A DNA stretch of 49,261 nt, from contig NZ_RAWM01000061.1 of the NCBI RefSeq assembly GCF_003668875.1, positions 1 to 49,261 on the forward strand, given 5' to 3'. Source of the DNA: Corallococcus interemptor. GTDB lineage: Bacteria > Myxococcota > Myxococcia > Myxococcales > Myxococcaceae. Below are positions 48,436-49,261 of the stretch, one piece after another. Position numbers and translations under genes: made by a program. Each line of letters opens with the position of its first letter. Position 1 is the first letter of the stretch. A model generated the notes under the pieces. That model worked only from the letters and a program-made list of their open reading frames with translations. It ran no database searches and was not told the origin of the DNA.

Positions 48436-49242
48436 ATGAGCAGTGTGCTCGTCATCAATGCCGCGGGTCGGGAGACCCGGGTGGCCCTCGTCGAGGGCGG
48501 CCATATCGCGGAGTTCTACCTCGAGCGTAAGAAGGACAAGGGCGTCGTCGGAAACATCTACAAGGGCCGCGTCGTCCGGGTGCTCCCGGGCATGCAGGCG
48601 GCTTTTGTCGACATCGGGTTGGAGAAGGCCGCCTTCCTGTATGTCAGCGACGTCGTCTACGACCCGGACTTCGCCCGGGCGCAGTTCGAGCTGACCGAGG
48701 GCGAGCACGAGGACGCCCCGGAGGTCCCCACGGAGTCCGAGGCCGACGCCGTGGAGCTCGCGGCCGCCGTCGTCCCGGACGCCACGCACGCCCTGCCCGC
48801 CGGCACGGAGGCCCCCGCGGCCACGCCGGAGCCGGTGCTGGCCCACGACGGCGCGCTGGCCCTGGACGTCCAGGGCCAGGCCGCCGCGCCAGAGGCTTCT
48901 GTTGAAGCCTCTGTTGAAGCGGTGAAGCCGGCCGTGGAGGCCGCCCCGGCCCCGGTGGAGGCGGCTCCTGCTGCTTCCGAGCCGGCCGAGCCCGCGCTCA
49001 TCGCGCAGACCCCGGCGGAGGGCGCCACGCAGGAGGCCCCTGTCGAGGTGTCCACCGCCGCCGTGGCGGTGCCGCTGACGGAGAACGGCGCGCAGCCGGT
49101 GGAGGCCGCCGCGCTGGTGGCGGAGACGCCCGCGGAGAGCGCCACCGCCACCGCCCTGGCGGAGTCCGCCGTGGCGCCCGCGACGGAGGGCAGCGCCGCC
49201 GAGCCGCCGCCGCACGCGGCCGCCCTGGGCGAGCTCATCCCC
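48436..49242 (+). CDS. Rne/Rng family ribonuclease, N-terminal part (cut by contig end)
   Basis: Start of an RNase E/G endoribonuclease that processes rRNA and decays mRNA. The first 75 residues are diagnostic: VLVINAAGRETRVALVEGGHIAEFYLER and VGNIYKGRVVRVLPGMQAAFVDIGLEKAAFLYVSDV, the beginning of the S1 domain. From about residue 80 to the cut end (about 269) the protein is Ala/Glu/Pro/Val-rich low complexity (EASVEASVEAVKP, AAPAPVEAAPAA), an insertion within the S1 domain. The catalytic domain is beyond the contig. AGGA lies upstream of ATG 48436. The last bases are Nextera adapter. Confidence 0.9.
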
Positions 49243-49261
49243 CTGTCTCTTATACACCTCT
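49243..49261. other. Tn5/Nextera mosaic end (library adapter)
   Basis: The last 19 bases match the reverse complement of the 19-bp mosaic end with one mismatch (CCTCT for CATCT). With the remnant at 1-12 it shows both contig ends are untrimmed library sequence. Confidence 0.95.

Noticed and set aside
48430-49257. Minus-strand frame of 275 codons beginning MYKRQ
   Set aside because: It starts in Nextera adapter and is antisense to the RNase E/G gene; the Gly/Arg-rich product is a shadow of a GC-rich coding region.

Overview
The window is a high-GC (about 70%) bacterial contig that reads as a myxobacterium of the Myxococcus/Corallococcus group. The strongest marker is an adjacent CarD (CarD_CdnL domain, acidic linker, four AT-hooks) and CarG (archaemetzincin-like zinc protein) pair, which is known from myxobacteria. 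Ser/Thr kinases with the HRDVSPQN catalytic loop, paired PilZ domains and an AgmC-like surface protein fit the same group. Both ends carry Tn5/Nextera mosaic-end sequence (1-12 and 49243-49261), so the contig is a draft assembly and its two terminal genes are cut by library adapter, not by biology.

Layout. (1) 13-748: N-terminus of a secreted AgmC-like surface protein on the minus strand. It is preceded by a sigma54-type -24/-12 promoter and two TGACGCGTCA palindromes 20 bp apart. (2) 1015-18899, minus strand: a nearly complete dcw (division and cell wall) cluster in the order mraZ, STAS protein, rsmH, ftsL, ftsI, murE, murF, mraY, murD, ftsW, murG, murC, murB, ddl, ftsQ, ftsA. Many junctions are 4-bp start/stop overlaps, and the cluster ends in a good intrinsic terminator. 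ftsZ does not follow ftsA here. (3) 19031-24893: a double-PilZ protein, an acyl-CoA dehydrogenase, a TolR/ExbD-like predicted lipoprotein, and a divergent membrane Ser/Thr kinase with a PEGA domain. (4) 24982-29629: a small exported protein, carD, carG, a single-TM protein and a GT39-type membrane glycosyltransferase. (5) 29782-31995: a tandem duplication of a two-gene convergent cassette, a lipoprotein facing an exported Arg/Glu/Gln-repeat helix protein, with a shared terminator hairpin.

(6) 32154-37220: iron alcohol dehydrogenase, a PuuA-like glutamine-synthetase homologue and an aldehyde dehydrogenase, with a divergent class-I glutamine amidotransferase. Together they suggest catabolism of an amine or amino alcohol through gamma-glutamylated intermediates. 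(7) 37299-42618: lipase-like hydrolase, a small unknown, an AI-2E-type transporter, and a double histidine kinase (PAS-HK-REC-HK). (8) 42640-44600: a Cys-rich lipoprotein directly downstream of rho, which has a long charged N-terminal extension. (9) 45096-47861: ligA, acylphosphatase and a DUF3052-like gene. (10) 48436-49242: the start of an RNase E/G whose S1 domain is interrupted by a long Ala/Pro/Glu-rich insert.

The window is mostly core chromosome. I saw no insertion sequences, phage genes, CRISPR arrays, tRNAs or rRNAs. Start sites are chosen from Shine-Dalgarno sequences, family lengths and gene overlaps; ambiguous ones are stated.
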